Assembly (NCBI GenBank): GCA_037176885.1
Contig: JAWWNJ010000015.1
Span: 1,488,001 to 1,552,000 of the forward strand
Reading direction: 5' to 3'
Length of the DNA stretch: 64,000 bases
Origin: Favolaschia claudopus
Lineage: Eukaryota > Basidiomycota > Agaricomycetes > Agaricales > Mycenaceae
Shown: piece after piece, positions 1-12,559 of the stretch
Numbering within the stretch: position 1 is the stretch's first letter
Layout of the letters: every line of letters begins with the position of its first letter
Notes under the pieces: generated by a model
Database searches by the model: none
What the model saw: only the letters and a program-made list of their open reading frames with translations
What the model was told of the DNA's origin: nothing
Translations under genes and position numbers: made by a program

Positions 1-219
1 CTACTTCTTCAGAACCCACACATGGCCGGATTACCCCAATCCAATCTGCACCTCGATATTTTGATGGGTCGGGACGAGACAATAGAGCCTGCAGATATCT
101 TCAGTGGTGCGTCGTACCTCTGCTTCAGCATAAATCGAATTCGTAACTCTCCTTTAGGCATGGAGGACGCGCCTCCTCTGAACATGCACAAGGATATGGA
201 GAATAAACTTAAAATGTAA
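1..219 (+). CDS. 3' end of an unknown gene (partial, left edge)
   Basis: An open frame runs in from the left edge and stops with TAA at 217-219. A good acceptor-like tract (CTACTTCTTCAG) sits at the very start, so this may be a terminal exon of a gene lying further left. The translation (about 70 residues) shows no motif I recognise. The opposite strand is open over the same bases and looks equally coding-like, so even the strand is uncertain. Bases 220-551 hold no convincing gene and probably contain the MFAP1 promoter and 5' UTR. Confidence 0.3.
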   Translation, partial: LLLQNPHMAGLPQSNLHLDILMGRDETIEPADIFSGASYLCFSINRIRNSPLGMEDAPPLNMHKDMENKLKM

Positions 220-551
220 TACCTCTCATCCACACATGAATGCATATATTTTTTCTTCCTCATACACTACGAACCAACACATGTCCAAGCTTCAGTCGTC
301 CACATCCGACTTGGCGAGCGAATACCAAACACTTGTGCCTTGTGTTGTCTCTTGTCCTGTGCTAGCGCACCAGAACAACGATGTGCGTTGTGTCGACGAG
401 GTGATCCTTGTGCCTGAGAATTGAGGCTGGCTGTAAGCTCGCAGAAGTTATAATACGTCCGCTCCTTCCTTTTTCGGACGATATCGTAAGTTTGGCTTTG
501 TATCCTCAGCCCTTATTTAGCCCTCTCCTCCCAACACCCACCTTCCGCGTT

Positions 552-2461
552 ATGTCTGCCCCAGCGCGGAAACAGGCCCCGCGCCTCGCCAGGCCCGCCG
601 TCCGGTACTGGAAGGGCAAAGCCCCCAAAGGAATCGACGTCGACGTCGACTCCGACTCTGACCAAGAAGAGCCTGAACAAGTCTTGGAAGAGGGCGATGT
701 TGACATTGGCGGCGACCAGGATATTGTTTCGGAGGACGAGGATGAGGAGGTGCCTGCACCGGCGGTGCAGAAGGCTGCTGCGAAGGCTATGAATGTGACG
801 CTGAAGGATGTTAATATCTCGAAGGATGGGAAGGTTATTGTGGCTGGTCGGGAGGAATCTGGCAGGACCGCTATGGAGGAGGAGGATGGTGGGTCATCTG
901 CAAATCACAGTTTCAATTCATTGAGTTTTCTGGACTTTTCAGAGTCGGAAGAGGAGTCAGAAGATGAAGCCAAACCGCGAGTGAAGGCGGAATCCGACGA
1001 AGTACGTCCGTCAAGCGCCTCTCCGTTTACATTCTGATGCAAATTTATAGTCAAGTGAATATGAGAGCGATTCCGAAGAGGAAGAGAAACCAAAATTGCA
1101 ATTCCGACCCGTATTTGTGCCAAAGTACGTGCCTCAGTTCGGTTCAAATCAAGTTCACGAGTTTTAATGACTTTTGAAGACGCGCACGCGTCACCGTCGC
1201 GGAGCGAGAGGCAGAAGACCCGGAAGAGATACAGCGGAAACGGGAAGCTGAGGCAGAAGAGCGACGGAAGCAAAGCCACGACCTTGTTGCTGAGAGCATT
1301 CGACGCGAGCTCGCCGAAAGTTTGTCTTTCCTTTCCGTATCGTTCTTACTCGCCAATTAATTTTGTTTGAAACAGAGGAGAAGGAAGACGAAATTCCGGA
1401 CGTTGATGATACGGATGGGTTAGATCCCGAAGGCGAATTCGAAGCATGGAGACTACGGGAGCTGGGCCGCATTAAGAAGGAGAAGGAAGAGGAGCTTCGT
1501 CTGGAAGAGGAACGCGAAGAAATCGAGAGACGGCGAGCTTTGCCGGAAGAGCAGCGACTCAAGGAGGATCTCGAGCGCGCTCAGAAGTTGCGCGACGAGA
1601 AGCCCAAGGGTTCTCAAAAATTCCTACAGAAGTATTGGCACAAGGGTGCTTTCCACCAGGTCAGTTCTCTCTTTATATTGTTGTTCCTTGTGCAAGAAAT
1701 CATGTCAACTATGGCAGGATGCGGAAATTCTCCAAAAACACGATTTTACAGAGGCGACAGAGTCCACCGTGGATGTTTCGATGCTGCCTCAGGTCATGCA
1801 AGTCAAGAATTTCGGCAAGAGGAGCCGTACAAAGTACACCCATCTTTTGGATCAAGATACGACGGTCTCAACTGGTGGTTTTGGTGGTAATGCACCTGTC
1901 AAAGCCGGTGGGAAATCCTTGGAGGGCGGAGGGTGCTTCTTGTGTGGAGGCCCTCATCTCAAGAAGGGTGTGTCAGTCTCTACTCTATCACACCTCATTC
2001 GTTAAATTCCTTCTGAAGATTGCCCACAAAACACCGGACCTCTGACCTCCCTGGCTGGGTCGGGCGCCAATGCCGCTCCCACCGGTCCTCGCAGAAATTG
2101 GGGTGGTCCCCCAGAGTCTGGTTCTTGGAGAGAACGAGACGGCGGCTATGGTGGGAATCGCGCGGGGAAAGAACGCGATCGCGACAGTCATTGGGATTCT
2201 CGTGACCGCGGGGGAGACCGAGATGGCTGGAGCGACAGACGGCCCGAAAGGCAAGATCGCGACAGAGGTGGTGATCATTACGACAGTTCTCGTCGACGAC
2301 GTTCACGGTCCGATTCCCGCTCGCGGTCGCCTCCGATACGGAAAGGCCGTCGGGATGATGATCGGGGATGGAGGGAGAGACGAAGGAGTTCGCTTGGACG
2401 GTCAAGGTCAAGGTCGCCTGATCGTGATCGCGGTGGAGGAAAGCGGCGGCGCTTAGATTGA
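552..2461 (+). CDS. MFAP1-like spliceosomal protein with C-terminal zinc knuckle and RD/RS tail
   Basis: Homologue of MFAP1, a nuclear protein of the spliceosomal B complex needed for pre-mRNA splicing. The ATG at 552 opens a basic N-terminus followed by acidic Asp/Glu-Ser blocks. A long charged helix rich in EEERRR follows. The family signature then appears across several exons: QKYWHKGAF, then LPQVMQVKNFGKRSRTKYTH and LLDQDTT. At least four short introns are needed; the last ends just before ATTGCCCAC near 2020. Beyond the region where animal MFAP1 ends there is a CCHC-type zinc knuckle (CFLCGGPHLKKDC, C-x2-C-x3-H-x4-C) and then an Arg/Asp/Ser-rich tail ending KRRRLD. The zinc knuckle plus RD/RS tail suggests direct RNA contact, which is an inference. 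Identification rests on the C-terminal signature and is strong; exact inner junctions are estimates. Confidence 0.88.
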
Positions 2462-2680
2462 GAGGTGTGCCGCCCTTTCCTTTAGTTTCTCATCGGTGAT
2501 TGTGTACGAGAAGAGTTGCAATGTATTTTAGGTCTTCACACCAACTTCACACTTTGCCGCCCATTTATCTAGGCTAATCGTGGTGTCCTGTCCTGCTGTG
2601 TCCGGGGTTTAAGCTTCCAAGCTGTCTTCAGATCCCACCCAGATCCCAGTCCTCCGCTACTCAACTCCAGTTCGTTCACG

Positions 2681-5600
2681 ATGCAGATTTTCATGCGCGA
2701 TATCTTGTTCGCTGTAACAGAGGAGGATATCAAAATTGCGCTGGCGGAAAAATTGCATCGTCCACCGTTCCCGATTACACCTTTCACTAACTTTCACATC
2801 AAGCTCTTTCGAAAGCAGAGGGGAAGAGGCCACCGTGGCATGGGGATCTTGACTCTGCCATCGACAGAGGTTGGCCAACAATTCCTCGCGCTATATGGGG
2901 AGCGGGAAACACAGGTTAACAACTTTTGGGGTACGAGAGCTCGAAACCGCGGTTCCACTGGTATCAGTGTTCGAGGCCGGCTGGTGAAATTCACTGCGAG
3001 CACTCGAAATGTCGACCAAGGTCTCATCGATGCTGTCGGCAGTACGCCTTGGGTTGATCCACTACAGCTTCAACAGGAGCGGGCGGAGAGGGCTCGCGTG
3101 TCGGATCCAATCGGTTTATCCAGCTTTGGATTTGGTCGCTTCTGTAGAGACGGTGTCTTTTCGTTGGAAGCAGCGTACAACGGCTGGGTAGCTTGCAATG
3201 TGGACATGCGACGGATCGAACTGACTTGCGGTGTTGAACGAGACGAACCGCGCTTGGCTTCTAACGGCCATGCGAGTTCATCCCCCTTCGATTTCTATGC
3301 ACTTATGAGGGCATTTGAAGGTGTTGCAGACGACATCCCGGGACTGGATGATATGTTCAACATCATGGACGAATTTTCGACCTCTTTCAATGTCAGCTAT
3401 GCATCCAACCGCCTCATCGCTGTCGCTCAATCCAATCCGAGAGCCCTCGAGCACCAGATCTTCATCCAATCGAATCTCCCGCCATTGTTCAGCAGTCAGG
3501 TTCACGGGCCTTTCGAGGTCGAGGACAGAGTGCCACTTGCCGAGCGCCTCTCTTCTCTCAACGATGACGACTTTGGCATATCATCTCACGCCTCTCAAGG
3601 TCTGCGCCTCGTCTTCAAGTCGCGTCGCGACCTGGACATGTTCATGGAGCGCTCTCAGAATCTACCTTCGATGCCGGAGCACATCAATCGTGATGTTGTG
3701 GTCGAGGAGCGCGATCTTTACAGCGAGTCCAGGTTAAACATCTTGCAATTCTTCCTTGGATCCCTGGACTTCGAGCTTGCTTACGAAGTTGAAAAGGCCG
3801 TTTGGGAAGGCCTTCTGGATCCCATTGAGGTGCTGTCGATGCGGGATAGTCTTTTGGAGCTACAGCGAAGCTCTCACCATTCGGAAACTGCAGCTATTTT
3901 CCGATATTTCCTGGCGACACTAACGGTACCTGGGTTGGAATGGGTCCCTGCCCCACAAAAGAAACGTCGAGGCCGCAACAAAAAGAAACGGGTGGCCGAA
4001 TCACCTGTGGAGGATTTACGTGCAAGATTGGGTCAAGCCGTCAAAGCATACATTGCTGATCTTAAGCGTCCTCAGAGCAGATACGCGCCATCAGCTGCGA
4101 TCTACCAGTCATATCATCTGATATTGACACCGTCCACCCAAATTCTAGAAGGTCCGCTCCCAGATCAATCCAATAGCGTTCTCAGACGGTTCCAAAACCA
4201 TGATTGTTTTCTGCGGGTCTCGTTCCAGGACGAGAACCGCTCTCCTCCTCGTCGAGATCCAAAGCTCTCTATCGACAAGTTGCTGGAACAGCGTTACAAG
4301 AAACCTTTGAATGATGGGCTCAATGTTGCTGGGAAAAAGTACGACTTCCTCGGCTATTCAATGTCTGGCCTCAAACAATACTCCTTCTATTTTGTGACCC
4401 CTTTCAAATACCAAGGAACACGACTCAATGCACAGCGTATCAGGGATCAACTTGTGCGTGTTACTGCAGCAGCCCTTGCGATCTGACTTGAATTTGGCGA
4501 ATCAGGGAGACTTTACCAAGATCATACGCAGACCAGCGCTGCTTGCTGCCCGGTTCGTCAAAGTCTCATCAGTCGAAATCGCCTGACTTCTGACCATTAT
4601 TCAAGCTGGAGTCAAGCCTTCTCAGCATCTGATCCGTCAGTCACACTTGAGGCCCGCCAAATTATCCAGCGGCAGGACATAAGTTCTGCGGATGGATCTG
4701 TATTCACCGACGGTTGTTCATCCATCTCTGTGGACCTTGCTCGTCAGGTTTGGAAATCACTCAGGGCGTCGCAGAGAATACCCCGCTCACCGGCTGCATT
4801 TCAATTCCGCTGTGGCGGCGCGAAAGGTGTTCTAGTCCAGAATTCTCGCCTGCCCGGACAGACCGTTGTTTTCCGTCCTAGTCAAACCAAGTTTGAAACC
4901 GAAGTTCGAACGCTAGACATTGCTGCGACGTCGTCAAGACCAATTCTGGCATACCTGAATCGTCCTCTGATTGCCCTTTTGGAATACCATGGGACTCCAT
5001 TAGATGCCTTTAGGACCCTCCAACAACGGGCCATCGACGAAGGACAGAGCATCAGAAGATCGTTTGCTCAAGCGTCAAAGTTGTTCTCTCAACACGGCCT
5101 CGGCGCGTCTTTCCGTCTTCCCTCGCTGTTCACAAATCTTCGCAGCTCACTGAAATTCGATGTGGGTTGATCGATAGTATGTATCGGCCATGTCTAACCC
5201 AACACATTTCAGGTGCCAGACGCTCTTCCGCACTTGTTAATCAAGACCGCACTGGCTTTTGCCACCACGCATATACTGAGAGAAATCAAGCATCGAGCGC
5301 ATATTCTGATCCCAGGATCATACACCCTGATTGGGGTTTCCGACGAGTGGGACTGTTTAGAAGAGGGAGAGGTGTATGCGACTGTGGTAGACAGCCGAAC
5401 GGGGCTGAACCTGGAGCTCACCGGAAGGATAATGATTACGCGAAGCCCTCAGATACACCCAGGCGACGTTCAGTTTGTTACAGCTGTTCGGAGACCGCAG
5501 TTGGCGCATCTTCAAAATGTCGTGGTTTTTTCATGCAGGTGCGAGTGCTCTCTCTTCACAGAACATACCAATCTCTAAAATATAACAGAGGGCCCCGAAG

Positions 5601-7193
5601 TCTACCGTCAATGTTAGGTGGCGGTGATCTCGACGGTAGGCGGCCATACTTCCGACGCGGAGCATTCTAACCGTTACCACAGGAGATATATACAACTTGA
5701 TTCTCGATGTGAGAAATCTAATGAAGCTGATGTGCAGATCTGATGATTTGGTTCTTCTCCCTTGACCTTCAGGAAACTCTATACCCGCCAAAGGAATATA
5801 CTGCCGAGCCGGGAAAATACGAGGCGGTTCCTTACAAGGAGGTTGCCTGGGATTGCACTGTCTCAGACGTGGCTGATTTTGTCATTGATTTCGTAAGTGC
5901 ACAATGTTCATGATGCAGGCTGAGGTTACCGGGTCCGCGCAGATCAAGTCTGATTTGCTCGGATACATCTCTATCCTCCATCTAAGGATTTCCGATCTGA
6001 GCACGGAGGGTCCCAACTGCGAAGATTGCCTGAAATTGGCTGAATATGCGTCCCACGCCGTGGATTTCAATAAGCGAGGGGTCAGTGTCTCCCCCCGTTG
6101 GATAAAAAACTGAAAGAAATGTTCTTAATGTGCTTTCAGCAAGCTGTCAATTTTACCGAGCTCCCCAAGCCACCCAGCCCCCTCAAGCCAGACTATCTCT
6201 CAGGCGAAGGTGTAAATCCCAGCACATTGATGGCTGATGTTTACTATCCCAGTCGCAAAATCCTGGGCATGCTCTATCGGAGTGTTCCTGACGAAGATTA
6301 TCATCCTGACCAGGCAGAGCTCAGACACCAGCAGACTGGGAGATCTGAGATCGAAGACGCATTAGCGTCTCTCAGCCTCCGTAGACTCGGGCTTCCTTCT
6401 CTGAGTGATCCTCTCGGCGAGGACCTCTTGGAGGAAATGCGGGAGATTCTGGACGCATACACGGACCAGCTCATGATAATCGCGAAAACGCACACGATCT
6501 CAAAGCGAGCAAACGCGCATCTGTCCGAAGCGGAGCTGGTTAGTGGAACGATACAAGAGAGATATGATCCTAGAAAAAGAAGGGAAGCTGTATCCGCCAT
6601 GAACTTGCAGGTGCGTAATTACTTCGAATGTGAATTACCGGTTTTGTATTTCTCCTGCATTTCAGACTGGAGAGCTGGTAAAAGCTATAAGATACGAATT
6701 CCAGTCACCGGATTACCGACCTGCTGCCGATCAAGAAGATGAAGACGACGATGAGTCGGACGACGACGAGGAAGATATGGCTGGAGATGAGGAACGCCGA
6801 CACGATAAATTTGAACGCGCTTGGGCGGCGTGGTTCGTGGCTGAGGAAGCCCTCGATGAGGATCCCAGCGCTTTTGGACCCTCAAGTTTCGGGTTGCTTG
6901 CGTTGGGGACCATCCTCGAGGTCGTGAAAGAAGCGAAAAATAGTATGTGACATTGACCAGTCAAGAAACCCTAGGACTTGGTTCCCAAACGGACTCGTGA
7001 TTGCGAGTAGTCAGATTATGCTATTTTTTCTTGTCTAGTCCATGAACCAACCATGAACGGTGCCAGGCCTGACAGTCTGAGTGAAAAGACGCCCAAGAGA
7101 CGCCCAATCACATTTTCGGTATCAGAGTTGCCGACACCGACCGCCATCACGTTGGTCGTTGCCGCGGTGGGAGACGCGACATGTGGGATGTGA
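2681..7193 (+). CDS. RNA-dependent RNA polymerase (QDE-1/RdRP family)
   Basis: Cellular RNA-dependent RNA polymerase that makes double-stranded RNA for Dicer in quelling-type silencing. Exon 1 (2681-about 4458) has an RRM-like N-terminal part followed by the start of the RdRP domain. Later exons carry the conserved blocks: SADGSVFTDG, QTVVFRPSQTKF, LAYLNRPLIALLE and the catalytic loop GGGDLDGDIY, with the three metal-binding Asp of DLDGD. About ten introns of 47-96 nt interrupt it. The one at 5636-5682 splits the catalytic DGD codons. The C-terminal part has a Glu/Asp-rich stretch (DEDDDESDDDEED). I end the gene at 7193 because a consensus GTATGT donor (6943) and a pyrimidine-rich TAG acceptor (7038) join a further open 51-codon exon in frame; without that splice it stops at 6950. 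Spliced length is about 1,320 aa, normal for the family. Confidence 0.9.
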
Positions 7194-7256
7194 AGCTTGA
7201 ATATTCTTGGCTATAAAACGATCCAGAACAGACCCAGACTGTCCCGGTTTGCCAGT

Positions 7257-9005
7257 ATGACCCGGACTGTACGCGTCGCAGTCGTTGGGAGTGGTCTGGC
7301 GGGGCTGACGGCCGCATACTTACTCGCTTCGTCGCATTTGGAAGACGGTGTCGAGTTCGAGGTTCATCTGTTCGAAAAGGTGCTGCAGATATTCTATCTA
7401 AGCAAATAAATGCCTGACTTGAAGTAGACTGGGTCTATTGGGATGGATTCGTCGTCTGTGTCAGTTGGGCATGAGGCTCAGCAAGAATGGCGGATAGATG
7501 TACCAATGCGTTCCTTCCAGGGAGGTGAGCAGCTTTGGACTTCCGAAGCTCAAGGCTCAAGACAAATACCAGGGTACTATCCGCGCCTCATCTCGTTATA
7601 TACCCAGCTCGGTGTGGCGTTTCGGCAAGCCGACTTTACCTACTCGTTCTCGCTATTTTCGCAGTCCAAAACGGCACCTCTACACACCACAATGATCTAC
7701 AATGGCGCGTCGGGGCGCAAGGGTGTCGGAATGCCTGCATGGCTACAAGATCTACATCTGTTCCGGAAAGGTTACCATGTCCTTGCTCGAGCTTTTGCCT
7801 GGGGCCTCTTCGTTCTGTCAACAATTCAGCTGTTCCTATGCTACATGCGACTATTATTCTTTGCAATTCCTGCGCTACGCCCTAAACGACACAATGAACT
7901 GACTTTCGAAGAATGGGCTGCAGAGATGGTACCCAATAATTTATTGTGCCGACTTTTTCGTCTTGATGCGACATGGACAAGTTTTACTCAAGAAGTGTTA
8001 ATGCCGTTATTTTCAGCAGTATGCACGGCACCCAAAGACTCTATTAATGCTCACCCGGTCGAGGAGTTCCTCGGTAAGTGAGTTGGTTGTTGGAGGCCTG
8101 GAACTCATTGACAATCAGACTACATTTGGCTCACATTTGGGACACATCATTATGTGATAATTAAGGGTGTGCGCGACGCTGTTGCACACTTGACGAGAAA
8201 CCTGAAGCACATACATCTGTCTTCGCGGATTGTTGGAATTCACGCGGACCCTAGCAATCCACGCTTGGTGTCCATCGAATGCGCGACCAAGGGCTCATAC
8301 CAACAATTTTCACACGTCGTGTTCGCGACACAGGCAAATCGTGTGGGCTCCCTTCTGTCATCCTATGCTGCTTCCTTACCGCCCGAGTCCGCTATACGCC
8401 ACGCCGTCATGGCTCAAATAATGTGTCTGGAGGAGTTCCAATACACACGGACAATTGTCATCAACCACACAGACGACTCGAGCCTCCTGCTTCCCGCAGA
8501 TGTGCGAGACCGACGGGATCTCAATCTCGTCACTGCTATCTCCACGAAAGACGACTCTTCCTCATGGTCTCCTCACTGTGTCTCCCCGGCGCACACAATG
8601 ACAACACAAATCCTCACTCCACCACCAACGCTCAAGAATCAGCGAGCAGTCCCCGTCTTCCAGACAACCAACCCTTTCGTCTCCGTGCACGATGACCGCA
8701 TCCTGAGTGTTGCGACGCTCGAGCGTGCCGTCCTCACCATGCCGGCGAAGAAAGCCATTCACGGCCTCTGTCGCCAGACCCGCCGCGCTTGGTGGCAGAC
8801 TTCCGCTGATGCCGATTACACCCTCGGCGATCTGCAGGGCGCGGGACGACGTACATCGGACGCCCAACCCGGGATCTGGCTATGCGGCTCATACGCGTAT
8901 GTAGGAATACCTCTGCTGGAGGGATGTGTGGTCAGCGCTCGAAATGTTTACTTGGGAATATGTCAGAGCGAGGGGATTCGACCAGCCAAGACGAGTTACT
9001 TCTAG
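7257..9005 (+). CDS. FAD/NAD(P)-binding amine-oxidase-like oxidoreductase
   Basis: Flavin-dependent oxidoreductase of the amine oxidase/phytoene-desaturase superfamily. The N-terminus after the ATG at 7257 is a textbook Rossmann dinucleotide fold: VRVAVVGSGLAGLTAAYLLA (GxGxxG), followed by a strand ending in an acidic residue (HLFEK). Introns at 7380-7427, about 7526-7571 and about 8072-8118 keep the frame. A middle region with several hydrophobic helices (around 7780-7880) may associate with membrane. The C-terminal segment GIWLCGSYAYVGIPLLEGCV matches the second FAD-contacting motif near the end of such enzymes. The substrate cannot be read from sequence. It starts only 63 bp after the longer RdRP end on the same strand. 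Confidence 0.8.
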
Positions 9006-9491
9006 AATCTAGACTGTTTATAGAATACATCCAAGCCTTCTGGACACTGAGAAATAACGACCGGCGGCCATATCGAGCCAATATGCTCCTCCGTTTTTGA
9101 GCTCATCATTCTAATCATTCCAGTTTGACGAGGTGCTATTAACGAGGGGTAAGGTTCCCACGCTCGGACCGAATGTACCGGCGGGGAACCCAGCCGGCAC
9201 AGGGGTAGTTTTTGAAGTTCAACTTCAACTTTTTGGCGGAAGGAGTGGGACGATAAAATCCGCAACGGGTTCTGCTTTCGCGTCAACGAGCAGCGAAAGA
9301 TTACAGCAATCCACAACACAAATTAAGGCGTTGCAATTGCTCGCTATACAATATCTACCGGCCAACTGACCATACATACAATTTTAAACCAAACCAAGTT
9401 ACACAAGATTAAAACGAGAAGCAAACCGTAAAAAGCAGCTAGGCAGCACTCAAACCATTTTTTTTTGTCAACTGAGCCCCAGAGTTTGCAT

Positions 9492-12400
9492 CTACCGCAT
9501 CTTCACCATCAACAAATACTTGAGACGGATCTGGGTGATGTCGTAGACGATGTACTCGTTGTATTGGAGGTAGCCCTGCATGATGTTAGAATCACGAAAG
9601 AAACTAACATTCTGAGACTTACCCCGTTCGGTACGTCGGCGTCCTTGGCTAGTTATATTGTCAGCAACATGGAAAGACGCGACGCGGGATGGAAAAGAAC
9701 TCACCCGGCCCGTCAGGCATATAGCATCCACTGCGAACACCCGTTAATCAGCCGCAAGTGCAGTGAACCAGGGGGACGACGTACACTAGTTCATCGTTGC
9801 CAAGTGCCTTGCCAGCGTCCTTCCACTTCTGAGGCTGATTCCTCCCTAAACCCTTGGTAGAACTGCAGAATCGTCAGCACTGATTTAGAAAGGTTACAGA
9901 AAACCACCTACTTGCTCTTGCTTTTCTTGCATCCCTTGTCCGCATCGTATTCCTAGAGCCGGTGTTACATCTTGAAAGCAGTTCAAAGAGGCAAAACTCA
10001 CGGCCTGGGTGCGCTCGTAGAAGGGTTTCGCCGCAACGTCACACAGCAAAAGAACACCAATATCTTTGCTCAAGCTAGAGCCAAGTCGTCAGTGCATGAA
10101 CAGGCATGAATGAGACCAACGCAAACGCACTGAGGGTAACAGTAGCCAGCCGACTGAGAAACGGAATCAGATTTCTGCAGCCACGAAGATAGTCCAACAA
10201 ACCTTGGACATCATATCAGCGAAATAAACACCCTTTCCGAACATGTAGCCAGTGACGGGGGCTTGAAAGAACAAATTAGCTCCCAAGCGAGTTTGATTCG
10301 ACGGGGAGCCCACCTTCAGGAGGAGCAATACGCAAACCTTGCTTGAGGATACCCGCAAAGTTGGTACTCCTCGAGCCGTGCCAGAGTAGCAGCCGCTCCC
10401 CTTCAGCCATCTTATCGTACCCAGCTTTGGTGAACGCATCGCTCTCGGCCCCACTAAACGCGAAGAAACAGATGAGCGGCGGAGCTCTGTCAGCAAAATT
10501 GTGACTTGCCGTTCCACCCTGAACGCATTGAGCACATTGGCCTTGATGTGTCCATGAGTATGGCCGTGCGTGTCGCGCACGTATCCGTCGAGAACCTTGA
10601 ACTCCTGCGAGGATCTGTCGACGGGCTCCATGCTTGTGAGCCCCAAGGAGCGGAAGTTCGCGTCAACAGGGTTGACCGGGTTTCCTTCCTCGTCCTCGTC
10701 TGCGCTGGAAGCGATGAGCTTCGAGGCAATTTCCTGCATACAGTGTGAGATTGAGTGGGAAAGAGTTAGTGCTCGCGCTTACCATATCTCCGAGCGCGTC
10801 TACAAGTTCGAGTTCCTGCGAGATGGTGCAGTCAGGAAACATGGCATATGCAGACAAGATGTTTGGTTACCCTGTCGAGCAAAACCTTGTTGTCGATGGA
10901 GGTAGGTCGGCTCATGCCGAAGGCATGCGGGATGATACTGTAATTTACTTGAGACCGAGAGTGCGCACAAAAGAAACTACGGACGAGTAATATGATCCAC
11001 TGAGATGATCACAAGCTTTCTTGAAACCGCCATGTTGTTTCGAAGTCTCACCGTCGGGTTCGCTGATGACTTCCGCGAGAGACTTGAGTTGACGAGATTA
11101 GTATAAGATATAGAGATGTTGACAAGAGACTACCTTCAAAGCAGCAAAACCTCGCAGGATTGTTGACTTGGAAAGTTTACCTGAGGCAAATCAATGATTC
11201 GAACGTGGGTCAGAAAAAGCGAAATCATACCAAGAGGAAGTTTGTTTGCGTCGTAATTCATGGACGACAGAGTCGCGTCGATGATGCTTTGCACGGAAGG
11301 TGAGCGAGTGAACGGATAGAGGCCTGCGATGCTTACGAAGTATTGAAGATGAGGTTGCAGAATTCCTTCATAGAACGAATCAGTCAAAAGTGTGAGATGT
11401 GGCAAACTAAGAAAGAACCTGGAGCTCGGGCGCGAGACCAGAATTGGGAGTCTTAGCCTTTTCTTTCTTGTCTTTGCCCTTCTTCGCTGGCTTTTCTTCC
11501 TCCTCATCATCACCGTAGTCGCGTTCTACGATTGAAGGTCAAGCACTGATGGCGTGCAGAAGTTACTCCCAGCTTACCGATCCAAGTGTATTTTCCTGGA
11601 ACGAACATTGAGAGATGCAAAATTATTAACGACTTCACTGACCTGATTTCGCAACCATCCCTACTCTGTCTTCCCAATTTGTGGCAGCCTTGGCCTTGAA
11701 TTGCTTTTTGAATTCATTGATGGCGGTGGCCGCAGGCCATGGTCCCTACAATAAGTGAGCGACAACCTCATACGGGGAGGAGCATGCGGTACCTTGACTT
11801 GTGTCTGACCGTCAAGCCCCACGCGGCCCCAACGAGTAAACAACATGGACTGAGAATCGTTCCCAATGGGATGAAGCAGTTGAAGAACGTAGAACCTGCA
11901 GCTACGTTCAAGATACAGATGGCAAGAGGAGAATGAAGCTCACTTGTTATTGTTTCCGCCGATGTTGGTTTGGTTGAGCACTGAGTGATAGACATTGAGC
12001 CGCTGATTTGTGAGGCAGATACTTCAACTAACTGGCATCCCAGACCCCCTCGCCGTTGCTAAACACCTGGTGTGTATCTGTACAGCGTCATTTGTAGCGG
12101 TATCCGTGCGGAGAGCCTTGATTGTACTTACTGACTTTGCCCGAGAATGGGTCAACAGGGGCTTTTCCTCTCTTGAGAACTGTGACCTAGAGAGAAGTTG
12201 AGACTAGAAGTTGACGTGTAGTACTAGCCTACCATCTTGGCAGGAGGTTCCGCATCGGCATCGCCGTCGGCGTCGTCGTCATCGTCATCGTCCGCAGCGG
12301 CCTTCGCCTTCTTGCTGGCTGGCTTACTGGCTGGTTTGGCGGCGGCCTTGCTAGCGGGCTTCTTAGCCTTTTTGCTAGCAGGCTTTTTGGTATCTTCTTC

Positions 12401-12559
12401 GTCTTCATCATCCGACGCAGCGCGCGCGCGTTTGGATTTGGGCTTGGAAGCGGGTGCTGGGGCAGGGGCCGCAGCGGCCGCGGTTTTGTTGCGTGTACTA
12501 GAACGCGTGGGCGCAGGAGCAGCACCGTCAGCGTCAGCAGCTTTCTTTCTGGGAGGCAT
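9492..12559 (-). CDS. Poly(ADP-ribose) polymerase with WGR domain (PARP1/2-type)
   Basis: Nuclear ADP-ribosyltransferase using NAD+ to PARylate proteins at DNA breaks. It starts at 12559 ([11 protein letters not shown]). Residues 1 to about 110 are a Lys/Ala/Pro/Ser-rich tail with KPASK repeats and a run of Asp. A WGR domain follows ([14 protein letters not shown]), then a helical regulatory domain ([11 protein letters not shown]) and the catalytic domain. The H-Y-E triad is visible: His in [15 protein letters not shown], Tyr in [13 protein letters not shown], and Glu in [11 protein letters not shown] close to the stop at 9492. Many short introns interrupt it. I see no zinc fingers or BRCT domain, so the layout is PARP2-like rather than PARP1-like. 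Bases 9006-9491 lie between its 3' end and the converging oxidoreductase and hold only UTR-like sequence. Confidence 0.9.
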
